A DNA stretch of 64,000 bases from positions 1,578,001 to 1,642,000 of the forward strand of contig NZ_PKRT01000001.1 in the NCBI RefSeq assembly GCF_002855555.1, read 5' to 3'. The notes under the pieces are model-generated. The model saw nothing but the letters and a program-made list of their open reading frames with translations, searched no databases and was not told the origin of the DNA. The DNA comes from Novosphingobium sp. TH158. Its GTDB lineage: Bacteria > Pseudomonadota > Alphaproteobacteria > Sphingomonadales > Sphingomonadaceae. A program made the translations under genes and the position numbers. Position 1 is the stretch's first letter. Every line of letters begins with the position of its first letter. Positions 14,997-23,832 of this stretch are shown here, one piece after another.

Positions 14997-16571
14997 TTAT
15001 TCCGCCGGCAGCGGAGCATAGCCCGCCTGGCCGCGCGACATTTCGGGTTCATGGTGCTCTACCGGACCCTTCCGGATGGTGGCGATCATCAGGCGCACCT
15101 CGATGACAGCCAAAGTACCGTAGAGTAACGTAAAGCCGATGATCGTGGTCCAGATCTGGCTGATGGAGAGCGAGGATGCGGCAAGGAACGTCGGCAATAC
15201 GCCTTCCACGGCCCAGGGTTGCCGTCCGATCTCCGCCAACATCCAACCGAACTCAATCGCGATCCACGGCAGCGGGATAATGGCGACCGCGATCTTCAAG
15301 AACCAAGGCTTGCTGAACTGACACGCCGAGGCGCAGTAGAAGGCCAACGCGAAGAACCCGATGAAGAAGAAGCCGAGCCCCGCCATGATACGGAACAGCC
15401 AGAACATCACCGGCACGTTGGGAATGGTATCCTTCGCGGCCAGCAAGATCTGCTGATCACTGGCAGCGCGCGGATCGGCCACGTGACGCTTGAGCAGCAT
15501 GGCATAGCCAAGATCGGCCTTGTGCCGTTCAAACTGCTCGCGCGCGGCCATATCCGTGCGGTTGACCTTCAGCTTCTCGACCGCGTCATAAGCAACGATG
15601 CCGCTACGAATACGTTCGTCCGCCTTCAGCACCAGTTCGTTGATGCCCATGACCTCGCCGGTCAGGCTGCGGGTGGAAATCAGGCCCAGCACATAGGGGA
15701 CCTTCACTTCAAAGTGCGTCTCCTGGGCTTCCATGTCCGGAATGCCGAAGATCGAGAGGCCGGCAGGGGCCTCCTCGGTGTGCCACATGGCCTCGATCGC
15801 GGCGAGCTTCATGCGCTGGTTGTCAGTCAGTGCGTAGCCGGATTCGTCACCCAGCACGACGACAGAGAGCGAGGAAGCCAGACCAAAGGCGGAGGCGACC
15901 ATCATAGATCGGCGGGCCACATTGGTCCACTTGCCCTTGAGCAGATAGTAGGCGGACACGCCCATGACGAAGACCGATGCCGCGACATAGCCCGCGCTGA
16001 CGGTGTGTACGAACTTGGCCTGCGCGACCGGGTTGAACAGGACCGAATAGAAATCGATCACTTCCATGCGCATGGTTTCAGGATTGAAGCGCGCACCGAC
16101 CGGGTTCTGCATCCAGCCATTGGCGATGAGGATCCACAGCGCCGAAAGGTTGGAGCCGAGCGCGACGAGGAATGTGACTACCAGGTGCGCAACCTTCGAC
16201 AGCTTGTCCCAGCCAAAGAACATGAGGCCCACAAACGTCGCTTCAAGGAAGAAGGCCATCAGCCCTTCGATCGCCAGCGGCGCCCCGAAAATGTCGCCAA
16301 CGTAGTGCGAGTAATAAGCCCAGTTGGTCCCGAACTCGAACTCCATGGTGATGCCGGTAGCAACGCCGAGCACGAAGTTGATGCCGAACAGCTTGCCCCA
16401 GAAGCGCGTGATGGTCCGCCAGATTTCCCGGCCGGTCATCACATAGATGCTTTCCATAATGACCAGCAAGAACGACAAGCCAAGTGTCAGGGGAACAAAA
16501 AGAAAGTGATACATCGCGGTTAGCGCGAACTGGAGCCGACTAAGCTCGACAACAGCCATATCCATATGCAC
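14997..16571 (-). CDS. cydA: Cytochrome bd ubiquinol oxidase subunit I
   Basis: A 524-residue subunit, close to the E. coli length, with heme-ligand His in TAMYHFLFVPLTLGL, the GRQPW motif (EIGRQPWAVEGVLPT) and a long quinol-binding Q-loop around residues 250-380. Two starts, M1 and M3, are possible. It is the first gene of cydA-cydB-cydX and is divergent from cydDC; the shared intergenic region holds palindromic sites. Confidence 0.97.
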   Translation of the reverse strand: MHMDMAVVELSRLQFALTAMYHFLFVPLTLGLSFLLVIMESIYVMTGREIWRTITRFWGKLFGINFVLGVATGITMEFEFGTNWAYYSHYVGDIFGAPLAIEGLMAFFLEATFVGLMFFGWDKLSKVAHLVVTFLVALGSNLSALWILIANGWMQNPVGARFNPETMRMEVIDFYSVLFNPVAQAKFVHTVSAGYVAASVFVMGVSAYYLLKGKWTNVARRSMMVASAFGLASSLSVVVLGDESGYALTDNQRMKLAAIEAMWHTEEAPAGLSIFGIPDMEAQETHFEVKVPYVLGLISTRSLTGEVMGINELVLKADERIRSGIVAYDAVEKLKVNRTDMAAREQFERHKADLGYAMLLKRHVADPRAASDQQILLAAKDTIPNVPVMFWLFRIMAGLGFFFIGFFALAFYCASACQFSKPWFLKIAVAIIPLPWIAIEFGWMLAEIGRQPWAVEGVLPTFLAASSLSISQIWTTIIGFTLLYGTLAVIEVRLMIATIRKGPVEHHEPEMSRGQAGYAPLPAE

Positions 16572-16685
16572 GCTCCTTCACCGGCCCTATTGCCGGACGG
16601 GACTCGACTCAGCGCATCCACTCAATTATTGAATTTGCGAATATGCTAACATGACACTGTCGTCAATTGTGATCTGAAAGTATCC
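16572..16685. promoter_or_regulatory. Divergent cydA/cydD control region
   Basis: 114 bp between the two divergent operons, clearly more AT-rich than the flanking genes. It contains the perfect palindrome TCAATTATTGA at 16622-16632 and further GAAT and TTGTGATC half-site-like elements up to 16672. FNR/CRP-type or ArsR-type control is possible, but neither consensus is fully matched. Confidence 0.5.
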
Positions 16686-18311
16686 ATGCCCCTGCACCAG
16701 CCTCGATCCTCTCTCATAAGGTCGTCAAGCCTGACCGGCCAGATCGCAACACTATGGTGGCTGGGTGACACAGTAGGCGCCGTGCTGTTCGCCGGGTGTC
16801 TGGCCGCGTTTATCGCATCGTGGACAGCTGGTGGGCTTGCAAATCAGGCTTGGGGGCTGCTGGCCGGGGTAGGGTTAAGCGGATTGCTTCGCGCCGGCGC
16901 TCAGGCCTTAGCGGGGCTGAAAGGCCAACAGGCAGCCACTCATGCGAAGTCTGCATTGCGAGCCAGTGTGATGACCGCATTGCTGCCAAGCGGGCAAATG
17001 GGCGGCCGCCTGATTGGCGAGGATCTGCGCGTAGCGATCGACGACGTGGAAGCGCATGAAGGACTAATCGCCCGCTTTCAGCCGCTGCGGATGGCGGCCA
17101 TGCTATCCCCGCTGATCATCGCAGCAGCGGTCGCTCTGGCCAGCTGGTTTTCGGCCCTGATCCTGCTGGCAACGCTGATCCCCTTCGGGGCGGGCATGGC
17201 GCTGGCGGGACTCGCCGGCAAAGCGGAGGCGGACCGGCAGTTCCTGGCCCTTTCACGATTGTCCGGCCTGTTCGTCGATCGCGTAGCCGCGCTTCCGGCG
17301 ATCCTGGCTTTCGGGGCGGAGGATCGCGTTACGCGCCAGATCGGCGGAGCCGCCCGCGATGTTGCGGCCCGGACCATGCAGATCCTGAAAATCGCCTTCG
17401 TATCCAGCGCCATGATGGAGTTCTTCGCGGCCCTATCTGTCGCACTAGTGGCGGTCTATTGCGGCTTCTCGCTACTGGGGCTGCTACCGTTCCCGGCCCC
17501 GGAAGACCTGAGCCTTGGCGAGGCCTTCTTCGCCCTCGCGCTCGCCCCGGAATTCTATCTGGGCATGCGGCGGCTAGCGGCGGCCTACCATGACAAGCAG
17601 CAGGGTCAAGCGGCAGAACGCAGCGTGGCCGCAGCGCTAGAACAAGCTCATCGTACCACGCCGCCCGCTACAGCCCCTCTGCCCGATCGCATCGGCGAGC
17701 TCAGCACCCAAGGCCTTATGATCCGTTACGATGACGGCAATTCTATTGGCCCGATCACCGCGTCTTGGCGGGGGCCCGGCCTCCATGTCGTCACTGGCCC
17801 AACAGGGGTCGGTAAATCCTCGCTGCTCCATGCTCTGATCGGACTGGCGCCTGTATCGGGGGGGCAGATTATCCATGATGGTACGCCGGTGGCCGCGGAA
17901 GAGTTGCTGGCTCTTACCGGTTGGGCCGGGCAACGCCCTCTGCTGCTGCCAGGCACGCTGGCTGACAACCTTCAACTGGGGAACAAGAGCCTGGCACCGC
18001 AGGAACTGGCCCGGTTAACCGAGGCAAGCGGATTGTCCGCCCTGATCGCCGCGCGAGGTGAAGACCTGACGATCGATCCGCGCGGCTCCGGCCTGTCCGG
18101 CGGCGAACGGCGCCGGATCGGGCTGGTGCGCGCTATTGGCAGCGAGCGGCCAGTGCTGCTGCTCGATGAGCCGACCGCTGATCTCGACCCCGAAACCGCT
18201 GCCAAGGTCATTGCCTTACTGCAAGACACTGCCCGCAGCCGCCTGGTGATCGCGGCGACGCACGATCCGGCGCTGATTGCCTGTGCGACAAGCCGCATGG
18301 TGATGGCATGA
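16686..18311 (+). CDS. cydD: CydD subunit of the CydDC thiol exporter
   Basis: A 541-residue half-transporter. An N-terminal six-TM exporter domain is followed by an ABC domain with Walker A GPTGVGKSS, signature LSGGERRR and Walker B VLLLDEPTADLD. In E. coli, CydDC exports cysteine and glutathione to the periplasm and is needed to assemble cytochrome bd. It overlaps cydC by 4 bp (ATGA) and is divergent from cydABX. Confidence 0.95.
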   Translation: MPLHQPRSSLIRSSSLTGQIATLWWLGDTVGAVLFAGCLAAFIASWTAGGLANQAWGLLAGVGLSGLLRAGAQALAGLKGQQAATHAKSALRASVMTALLPSGQMGGRLIGEDLRVAIDDVEAHEGLIARFQPLRMAAMLSPLIIAAAVALASWFSALILLATLIPFGAGMALAGLAGKAEADRQFLALSRLSGLFVDRVAALPAILAFGAEDRVTRQIGGAARDVAARTMQILKIAFVSSAMMEFFAALSVALVAVYCGFSLLGLLPFPAPEDLSLGEAFFALALAPEFYLGMRRLAAAYHDKQQGQAAERSVAAALEQAHRTTPPATAPLPDRIGELSTQGLMIRYDDGNSIGPITASWRGPGLHVVTGPTGVGKSSLLHALIGLAPVSGGQIIHDGTPVAAEELLALTGWAGQRPLLLPGTLADNLQLGNKSLAPQELARLTEASGLSALIAARGEDLTIDPRGSGLSGGERRRIGLVRAIGSERPVLLLDEPTADLDPETAAKVIALLQDTARSRLVIAATHDPALIACATSRMVMA

Positions 18312-19906
18312 TCGAACGTCTCCTGCGCGATGCAACACGCAGGCAGCGCCGAAGCACGGTCATTGCCATCAGCCTGGCCATGGTTGCGGCGGTGGCCGGA
18401 GTAGCGCTTCTGGCCTTGTCCGGCTGGTTCCTGACCGGCGCTGCCATTGCCGGGGCGAGCGGCATCGCCAGCGTGCGCGCCTTCAACTACCTACTGCCCA
18501 GTGCCGGGATCCGGGGGCTGGCAATCGCCCGCACGCTCAGCCGCTATAGTGAGCGCTTGTACAGCCACCGGGCCGCGCTCTTTGCCCTGGCGGACTTGCG
18601 GCCTACGCTGTTTGCAAAGCTTGCAGGAACCGACCCATCCCGCGCTCTGGCCCGGTCCAGCGGTGATATGGCAGCGCGGCTTGGCTCCGATGTCGATGCG
18701 CTAGAGGACAGCGTGGTACGCAAGGTCACGGTTCCGGGTGCGCTGGCCGGAGCAGGTGCGGGCCTGATCGCGTCAAGCCTTGCAGGCTTGCCGGCGGCGC
18801 TTGCCTTGCTGGCGGGCCTTGCGGCGATGCGGCTATCCTCGCGGGTGCTGGCGCCCCGGCTGCTGACAAAGCCCCGTCAGGACCATGCTGCAGCTCTCAA
18901 TCGTCTCAAGGCTGACTATACGAGTTATGCCGCCTGTTCCGGCGAAATCGCGGTCTATAACCTTGGCACGCAGGTCATCGCCGCGCTGGAGCCGCACGCC
19001 CGCGCGCTGGACGCGGCGCGCAGTGCGGTGGTCCGGGGCGAAGCGGTGATACAGGGCGCGCAATTGGTGTTGGCCGGCTTGACCGTGGCGAGCGTGCTGG
19101 CGCTTGCCGATGGCGGCGCAGCGCTGGTTGCCCTGGCAGCGCTTGCGGCGGCAGCCGCGGCGGAAAATTGGTCGGTGCTGGCCCGGACGGACATGGAGCG
19201 CCTGCGCGTGCAGGATGCCATCATCCGCCTGGAAAGCATCGCCACGCTGCCTGCCCGCGAGATCGATGCGGCTTTGTCCACTAACGGCGGGAGCATTGCC
19301 CTCACCATCGAGGGTCAATCCTATGTCGTGCCGCCGGGCGGGCGCCTGCTGATTGGCGGGCCTTCGGGGTCAGGCAAGTCGCGCCTGCTGGGCACGCTCA
19401 TCGGCTTGCGCAGCGATGCGCCGGAGGGCCTGGCCGTGGACGGGCAGGGCGTTCGCACCCTGGGGCTAGCAGGCCTGCGCCCGCTCTTTGCCTACGCTGC
19501 GCAGGATGCCGGACTGATTGCCGGCACCGTCGCGGACAATCTGCGCCTGGCCCGCCAGGGCATTAGCGAGCCGGAAATGTGGGCTGCGCTGGAAACCGCT
19601 TGCCTTGCTGAAACGGTCCGCAACCTTCCCGAAGGGCTTACTCAGTGGCTCGGCGACAATGGCGCGCGCTTGTCGGGCGGCCAGCGCAAGCGTTTGGTGC
19701 TGGCCCGTGCGCTGCTAGCGGGCAAACCCTGGCTCGTGCTCGATGAGCCGAGTGAGGGCCTGGATCCCGAAACGGAGCACGCGCTGTATCAGCGCTTGTC
19801 CGCCTGGCTGGACCGCACCGAAACTGGATTGGTGTTGGTCAGCCACCGCAGCGGACTGCACGCGCTCGCTCGTCAGGTGGTCACGCTCGTCCCTGTCAGC
19901 GCGTAA
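18308..19906 (+). CDS. cydC: CydC subunit of the CydDC thiol exporter
   Basis: A 532-residue partner of CydD with six TM helices (LALSGWFLTGAAIAGASGI near the start) and an ABC domain: [29 protein letters not shown]. The heterodimer exports low-molecular-weight thiols that set periplasmic redox balance for bd oxidase maturation. Its last 11 bp overlap the convergent arsR gene. Confidence 0.94.
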   Translation: MIERLLRDATRRQRRSTVIAISLAMVAAVAGVALLALSGWFLTGAAIAGASGIASVRAFNYLLPSAGIRGLAIARTLSRYSERLYSHRAALFALADLRPTLFAKLAGTDPSRALARSSGDMAARLGSDVDALEDSVVRKVTVPGALAGAGAGLIASSLAGLPAALALLAGLAAMRLSSRVLAPRLLTKPRQDHAAALNRLKADYTSYAACSGEIAVYNLGTQVIAALEPHARALDAARSAVVRGEAVIQGAQLVLAGLTVASVLALADGGAALVALAALAAAAAAENWSVLARTDMERLRVQDAIIRLESIATLPAREIDAALSTNGGSIALTIEGQSYVVPPGGRLLIGGPSGSGKSRLLGTLIGLRSDAPEGLAVDGQGVRTLGLAGLRPLFAYAAQDAGLIAGTVADNLRLARQGISEPEMWAALETACLAETVRNLPEGLTQWLGDNGARLSGGQRKRLVLARALLAGKPWLVLDEPSEGLDPETEHALYQRLSAWLDRTETGLVLVSHRSGLHALARQVVTLVPVSA

Positions 19907-20288
19907 CGCGGCTGACACGGGCAAACATGGCCGCGCCGAGCCGGGCGTTACCGAAGCCAATATTCTCCTTCGGAACATTCACCTCGCCTGCGGGAACCAA
20001 GTCATCAAGAACGGCTCGGGCCACTTTCATCTGATCGGCATCAATCGTGTAGAACACCTGCTTGGCTTCACGCCGCGAAGAGACCAGCGCCGCCTTGCGC
20101 AGTATCGCCAGTTGCTGACTGAGCACAGAGAGACCAAGCCCCGTGCGCTCCGCGATGTCGCCCACCGAGCGCTCGCCCCCGGTCAACTCCTTGAGAACCG
20201 CAAGGCGCATCGGGTGGCCGAGCACGCGCAGCAGTTCAGCCTGCTCCTCGGTGCTGGTCGCAGTCTGGGAAGTGTCAGGCGCCATCAT
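19896..20288 (-). CDS. ArsR-family regulator without cysteines
   Basis: A 130-residue winged-HTH protein: LLRVLGHPMRLAVLKEL, then the recognition helix region IAERTGLGLSVLSQQLAILRKA and a beta-wing REAKQVFYTI. No Cys is present from the chosen start (ATG 20288 or 20285), so thiol or persulfide sensing of the SqrR/BigR type is unlikely. The open frame extends 11 codons upstream into the peroxiredoxin gene. It overlaps that gene by 4 bp and may bind the palindrome at 20973-20989. Confidence 0.85.
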   Translation of the reverse strand: MMAPDTSQTATSTEEQAELLRVLGHPMRLAVLKELTGGERSVGDIAERTGLGLSVLSQQLAILRKAALVSSRREAKQVFYTIDADQMKVARAVLDDLVPAGEVNVPKENIGFGNARLGAAMFARVSRVTR

Positions 20289-20935
20289 GACTGCTGGTCC
20301 GTAACTGGACGATAGAACCATTCCGTCGCCTTGTCGGCGGCCAGGGCGTCGTCCTTGCTGAACCCCGGCGGCGCCAGCAACCGATCGCCCGGCTGCCAGC
20401 CTTCAGGCGCCAGACATTGCCCATCTTCCGTACGCTGGAGTGCAGTAACGATCCTCAAGATCTCATCAACCGAACGCCCAACGGCCATCGGATACCAGTT
20501 CATCGCGCGGACAATGCCTGCCGGATCGATGAAATAGGCTGCACGCACTGATGCTGCATTATGTGCTTCGGCTGAAACCATGCCAAAGGCGCGCGCGATC
20601 TCGAGGTTGGGATCCTCGACGATGGGAAACGGCACAGTGACGCCCAAGTCGTCATGCAAGGCGCGGATCCAGGCGAGATGGGAAAACAAGCTGTCGACCG
20701 AATGGCCAAGCAGACTGCAACCCAAAGCCTCGAAGCGGTCAAAGGTACGGGCGAAAGCCACGAATTCACTGGTGCAGACCGGGGTGAAGTCGCCAGGGTG
20801 CGAGAAGAACACCAGCCAGCGGCCGCGATAGTCGGACAGGCGAACCATTCCTTCGGTCGAACGAGCAACGAAATCCGGCGCGGCTTCGCCAATGCGTACC
20901 GGGGCGTAACAAGCCTTACCGTCACTATCGTCCAT
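20285..20935 (-). CDS. Peroxiredoxin (Prx6/AhpC2-like)
   Basis: A 216-residue peroxiredoxin of the Prx6-like group. The peroxidatic Cys is in HPGDFTPVCTSEF (about residue 54), and the long C-terminal extension with APEGWQPGD is typical. Other Cys (GCSLL, GQCLAP) could resolve the sulfenate. It reduces peroxides and possibly polysulfides. It is paralogous to the peroxiredoxin at 33167 and forms a two-gene unit with the ArsR regulator. Confidence 0.92.
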   Translation of the reverse strand: MDDSDGKACYAPVRIGEAAPDFVARSTEGMVRLSDYRGRWLVFFSHPGDFTPVCTSEFVAFARTFDRFEALGCSLLGHSVDSLFSHLAWIRALHDDLGVTVPFPIVEDPNLEIARAFGMVSAEAHNAASVRAAYFIDPAGIVRAMNWYPMAVGRSVDEILRIVTALQRTEDGQCLAPEGWQPGDRLLAPPGFSKDDALAADKATEWFYRPVTDQQS

Positions 20936-20972
20936 ATTCCCCTCCTGATCCGCCCCTGTTTGATCGTTTTAG

Positions 20973-20989
20973 ATAAATGTTGCATTCAT
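20973..20989. promoter_or_regulatory. Imperfect palindrome in the prx/tlpA divergent region
   Basis: ATAAATG-TTG-CATTCAT, 6 of 7 arm positions paired, 38 bp upstream of the peroxiredoxin start. Size and AT-rich character fit an ArsR-family operator, so it is a candidate for autoregulation of the prx-arsR unit. No second copy was confirmed. Confidence 0.4.
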
Positions 20990-21082
20990 GGCAATGTTCC
21001 CGCTCTGGACAATCGGGGAAGCGTTCCTGCTAGACGTGGCAGTTACAACGTCATTGATATTCGTCATGATCGGCAAAGCACC

Positions 21083-21910
21083 TTGAACCCGGACACCATC
21101 ATCCAGATTGGCCCGCTAGCACTGGCGCTGGACCGCCTCTTGGCAGTGGGCCTGATGCTCGCTTTCCTGACGGCACTGGACTGGATCGCGCGCCGCTATC
21201 GCGTGGCTGCCTGGCAACCGGCAGGCCTGGCCCTGCTGGCGGGCATCATCGCCGCACGGGCTGGCCACGTCTGGCAGTATCGCGAAAGCTATGCGCTGGA
21301 GCCGGTCGCGGCTCTGCAGGCATGGCTGGGCGGTTGGGACTGGCGTGCCGGCGTGGCAGCCGCCGGACTGGTGGTAATCGTGACCTTGCGCCAAAGCAGA
21401 CCGGTACTAGCCGGGCTGGGTGTGCTGGCCGGCCTGGCTCTAGCTTGGGCCGGCTTCCTAGCTGCCGGAGAGAGCAAATCGTCGCTCCGCCTGCCGCAGG
21501 CCCTGACCCTGGAGCGGGTTACAGCGGAGCCCGGCGTTTCGCCGCACTGGCAGATTGGAGACCTGCGGGGGCGGCCCATCGTGCTGAACCTATGGGCCAC
21601 CTGGTGCCCACCCTGCCGCCGCGAAATGCCGATGCTGACGCGGGCGGCCGCAACGGAGCGCCGGGCCGAAATCCTGCTGGTGAACCAGGGCGAAACGTCC
21701 GCCCAGATCAGGGTTTTCCTGCGCGCTCAAGGGCTTGATCCTGCCCATGTCGCCAGCGATCCGTCAGGGCTGCTGAGCGAGATGACTGGCGCCAGAGCGC
21801 TGCCGACGACCCTGTTCATTGCCAGCGATGGCACGGTCCGCCAGGTCCACACGGGCGAGATTACCCGCGTTCAGCTCGACATTGCGATCCGGGCGCTGGA
21901 ACGGCCGTAA
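21083..21910 (+). CDS. TlpA-like membrane-anchored thiol-disulfide oxidoreductase
   Basis: About 275 residues. The N-terminal half has about four TM helices, beginning IQIGPLALALDRLLAVGLML, which resembles the first helices of prolipoprotein diacylglyceryl transferase. The C-terminal half is a periplasmic thioredoxin domain with LNLWATWCPPCRREMP as active site and a cis-Pro loop ALPTTLFI. The start is uncertain: no ATG is available near the domain start, so the in-frame TTG at 21083 is used. It probably reduces periplasmic disulfides for cytochrome or peroxidase maturation. Confidence 0.85.
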   Translation: MNPDTIIQIGPLALALDRLLAVGLMLAFLTALDWIARRYRVAAWQPAGLALLAGIIAARAGHVWQYRESYALEPVAALQAWLGGWDWRAGVAAAGLVVIVTLRQSRPVLAGLGVLAGLALAWAGFLAAGESKSSLRLPQALTLERVTAEPGVSPHWQIGDLRGRPIVLNLWATWCPPCRREMPMLTRAAATERRAEILLVNQGETSAQIRVFLRAQGLDPAHVASDPSGLLSEMTGARALPTTLFIASDGTVRQVHTGEITRVQLDIAIRALERP

Positions 21911-22038
21911 CCTTAGCTCCTTTACGCAAGAGCCGGGACATTGCGGTCTGGCGACTAGCATCGCATCAAAGCCTGCCCGATCGGCCTACTGCAGAGGCCG
22001 CATCTTGCTCCAGCTGGGGAGGCGATGCTGCCGCGTGA

Positions 22039-22533
22039 TCAGGTCGAGCATCCGCCGCGAGGGCCCCGACCCCGACCATGTCGACCCTGACTTCCCTGTC
22101 CATCTCTGGCGCCGCCACTTCCGCCCCCGCCGTTCTCACGTTCAAGGCAGCGGCGAAACGCCGGTAAGTGATTATCTCGCGATGCATCCTGCAGGTTCTG
22201 CAGGACATGCCGGACGGAAGCGTCGGCGATGGCGGGTAGCAGCCGATCATAAAGGGCGATGTTCTCGACCTCGGCCTCGATGGCCATACGGCAAGCCTCT
22301 GCCAGCGTAGCAGGGGCCATGCCCTTGCCTTGCCATTGATTGGCCGGGATCGCGAAACCTAGGCGTGTCATCTGCCGCTCAATCGCTGCGGAATGGCGCC
22401 GTTCGGCCTCGATGATGTTGATGAAGGGCCTGACCTCGCCAAATTTCTCAATGACGGCACCATAAGTCGCCTCAGCCTTGCGCTCGTCGTCTAGCGCTTC
22501 CAGCAAGACAGCTTCCAGATTGATGTTAGGCAT
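22039..22533 (-). CDS. Ferritin-like domain protein (DUF2202 type)
   Basis: A 164-residue protein with a four-helix ferritin-like fold suggested by Glu/His motifs DDERKAEATYGAVIEKFG, IIEAERRHSAAIERQ and EVENIALYDRLLPAI. The last 30 residues are a low-complexity Gly/Arg tail of unknown use. It is the last gene of the minus-strand set that starts at the rhodanese, though with a 36-bp gap after the channel gene. Iron or peroxide handling is possible. Confidence 0.75.
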   Translation of the reverse strand: MPNINLEAVLLEALDDERKAEATYGAVIEKFGEVRPFINIIEAERRHSAAIERQMTRLGFAIPANQWQGKGMAPATLAEACRMAIEAEVENIALYDRLLPAIADASVRHVLQNLQDASRDNHLPAFRRCLERENGGGGSGGARDGQGSQGRHGRGRGPRGGCST

Positions 22534-22569
22534 GCTGGCACTCCTTGGAGACCTGAGTGAGCCGCGCGT

Positions 22570-23040
22570 TCATCGCCCATCACGGCCAATTTTGCGCTTG
22601 GGCCTGGGCCCATGCTGGGTCCAGAATTCCTGCATGACAAGATAGGTGAAAGACACTGACCAGCCGATCAGCCCGAAGCCCGTCAGGGATTCAAAACCGA
22701 CCACGATGCGATAGGCACCATGCGGGAACAGGTCGCCAATGCCCAGCGTCGTGAAGCTGGTGATCGAGAAGTAGAAATAATCGACCGCGCTTCGGGAAAA
22801 GTGGCCCGCGATCTCGCCCAGCTGAGGAAAAGGCTGCATCAACCGGTACGTAACCGCAAAGATAACGATCTCGGCCAGGTGAGCGAGAAAAACTGCCGCG
22901 ATCACCACCAGGACCTTGGGTCGCGGCGGAATGGTCAGCCGGGGAATGAACAGCGAGGTGAGGCGCAGCGCCTCATAGTGGACGATGACGCACAATCCCA
23001 CGGTCGCAAAGGCAATCAGCAGGGCCCAGAACAGGATCAT
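22570..23040 (-). CDS. Two-TM potassium-channel-like protein
   Basis: A 156-residue membrane protein with an N-terminal hydrophobic helix, two further TM helices and a pore loop FTTLGIGDLFPHG, a K-channel-type filter with TLGIGD in place of TVGYGD. It resembles the Ion_trans_2 family. The C-terminus is basic (RPKRKIGRDGR) and no RCK regulatory domain is attached. A role in ion balance during stress is inference. Confidence 0.85.
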   Translation of the reverse strand: MILFWALLIAFATVGLCVIVHYEALRLTSLFIPRLTIPPRPKVLVVIAAVFLAHLAEIVIFAVTYRLMQPFPQLGEIAGHFSRSAVDYFYFSITSFTTLGIGDLFPHGAYRIVVGFESLTGFGLIGWSVSFTYLVMQEFWTQHGPRPKRKIGRDGR

Positions 23041-23070
23041 GGCAGCAAAGGCCTTTCCTTGCGGTGGAGA

Positions 23071-23832
23071 TCAGGGAACCTGGACTTCGATCCGTCCCAA
23101 CCCCGAACTTCCGGTAACCCTGTTGCGCGCGAACAGGACGAGGGTGTAGCGCCCGCTCGCCTGCAGCGGGAGCGTCCGGGCGAAGCCACCCGGCGATGAC
23201 ACGAATGCAAGTTCCGCCCTGCGAAGCTGCTGACCACCCTGCCAGAGGCTTGCCTCAACCTCGTAATCGGCAGAGTCCCATAGGCCGCCAGGGGTCAGCG
23301 GACAACCGCACATCGGCTCGACCTTCGCCGTAATCCGCAAGCCCTCTGGCTCAATGCTGGCCGTGGGAGTCACAGCAAGGCCGGGCAATTCGATGCTCCA
23401 CCCATCGCCGGTGGTCATCGGCACTCCGGGCATCATCCAGCGCTGCGCAGTAACCTTGACGGCTGAACCTGGGCGGCCAAGCGCGCCCTTGACCTCCAGT
23501 TCGACCAAAGTTGGCCTGACGAGATCCAGCGTTGCGTAAAAGGCGGCTGCATCGTCCGTCGCGCGCAGCGGACTGCGGCCGGTCGACTGCATGATCCGAT
23601 CCGTATCGCCGGTGCCGCCTGCCGTTATGCCCTCGGCGAGAATGCGCCCGCTCTCCGCATCGCGCAGGATCACCTGCGCCCCGCCGGTACTATCGCCAAC
23701 GAACTTGGCGTCTTGGCTGATGACCCGCACCGTAACCGGTGTGGGTTCAGACAATGCCGGTGCGGCAAAAAGCAGGACTGCTGGCAGGCACGCGCCCCAT
23801 AGACGTATGGCAAAGCCGCGATTGTCAGGCAT
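23071..23832 (-). CDS. Secreted protein of unknown function
   Basis: A 253-residue protein with a signal peptide ending near APALSEP and a beta-rich mature region. A MCGCPLTPGG motif near residue 173 (Cys-x-Cys) could bind a metal or form a disulfide. It overlaps the methyltransferase stop by 8 bp, so it is probably co-translated. No family recognised. Confidence 0.8.
   Translation of the reverse strand: MPDNRGFAIRLWGACLPAVLLFAAPALSEPTPVTVRVISQDAKFVGDSTGGAQVILRDAESGRILAEGITAGGTGDTDRIMQSTGRSPLRATDDAAAFYATLDLVRPTLVELEVKGALGRPGSAVKVTAQRWMMPGVPMTTGDGWSIELPGLAVTPTASIEPEGLRITAKVEPMCGCPLTPGGLWDSADYEVEASLWQGGQQLRRAELAFVSSPGGFARTLPLQASGRYTLVLFARNRVTGSSGLGRIEVQVP

Noticed and set aside
13660..16523. 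Long plus-strand frames (404 and 434 codons) across cydB and cydA
   Set aside because: Antisense shadows of cydB and cydA; composition is rich in Arg, His, Gln and Gly with no domain.
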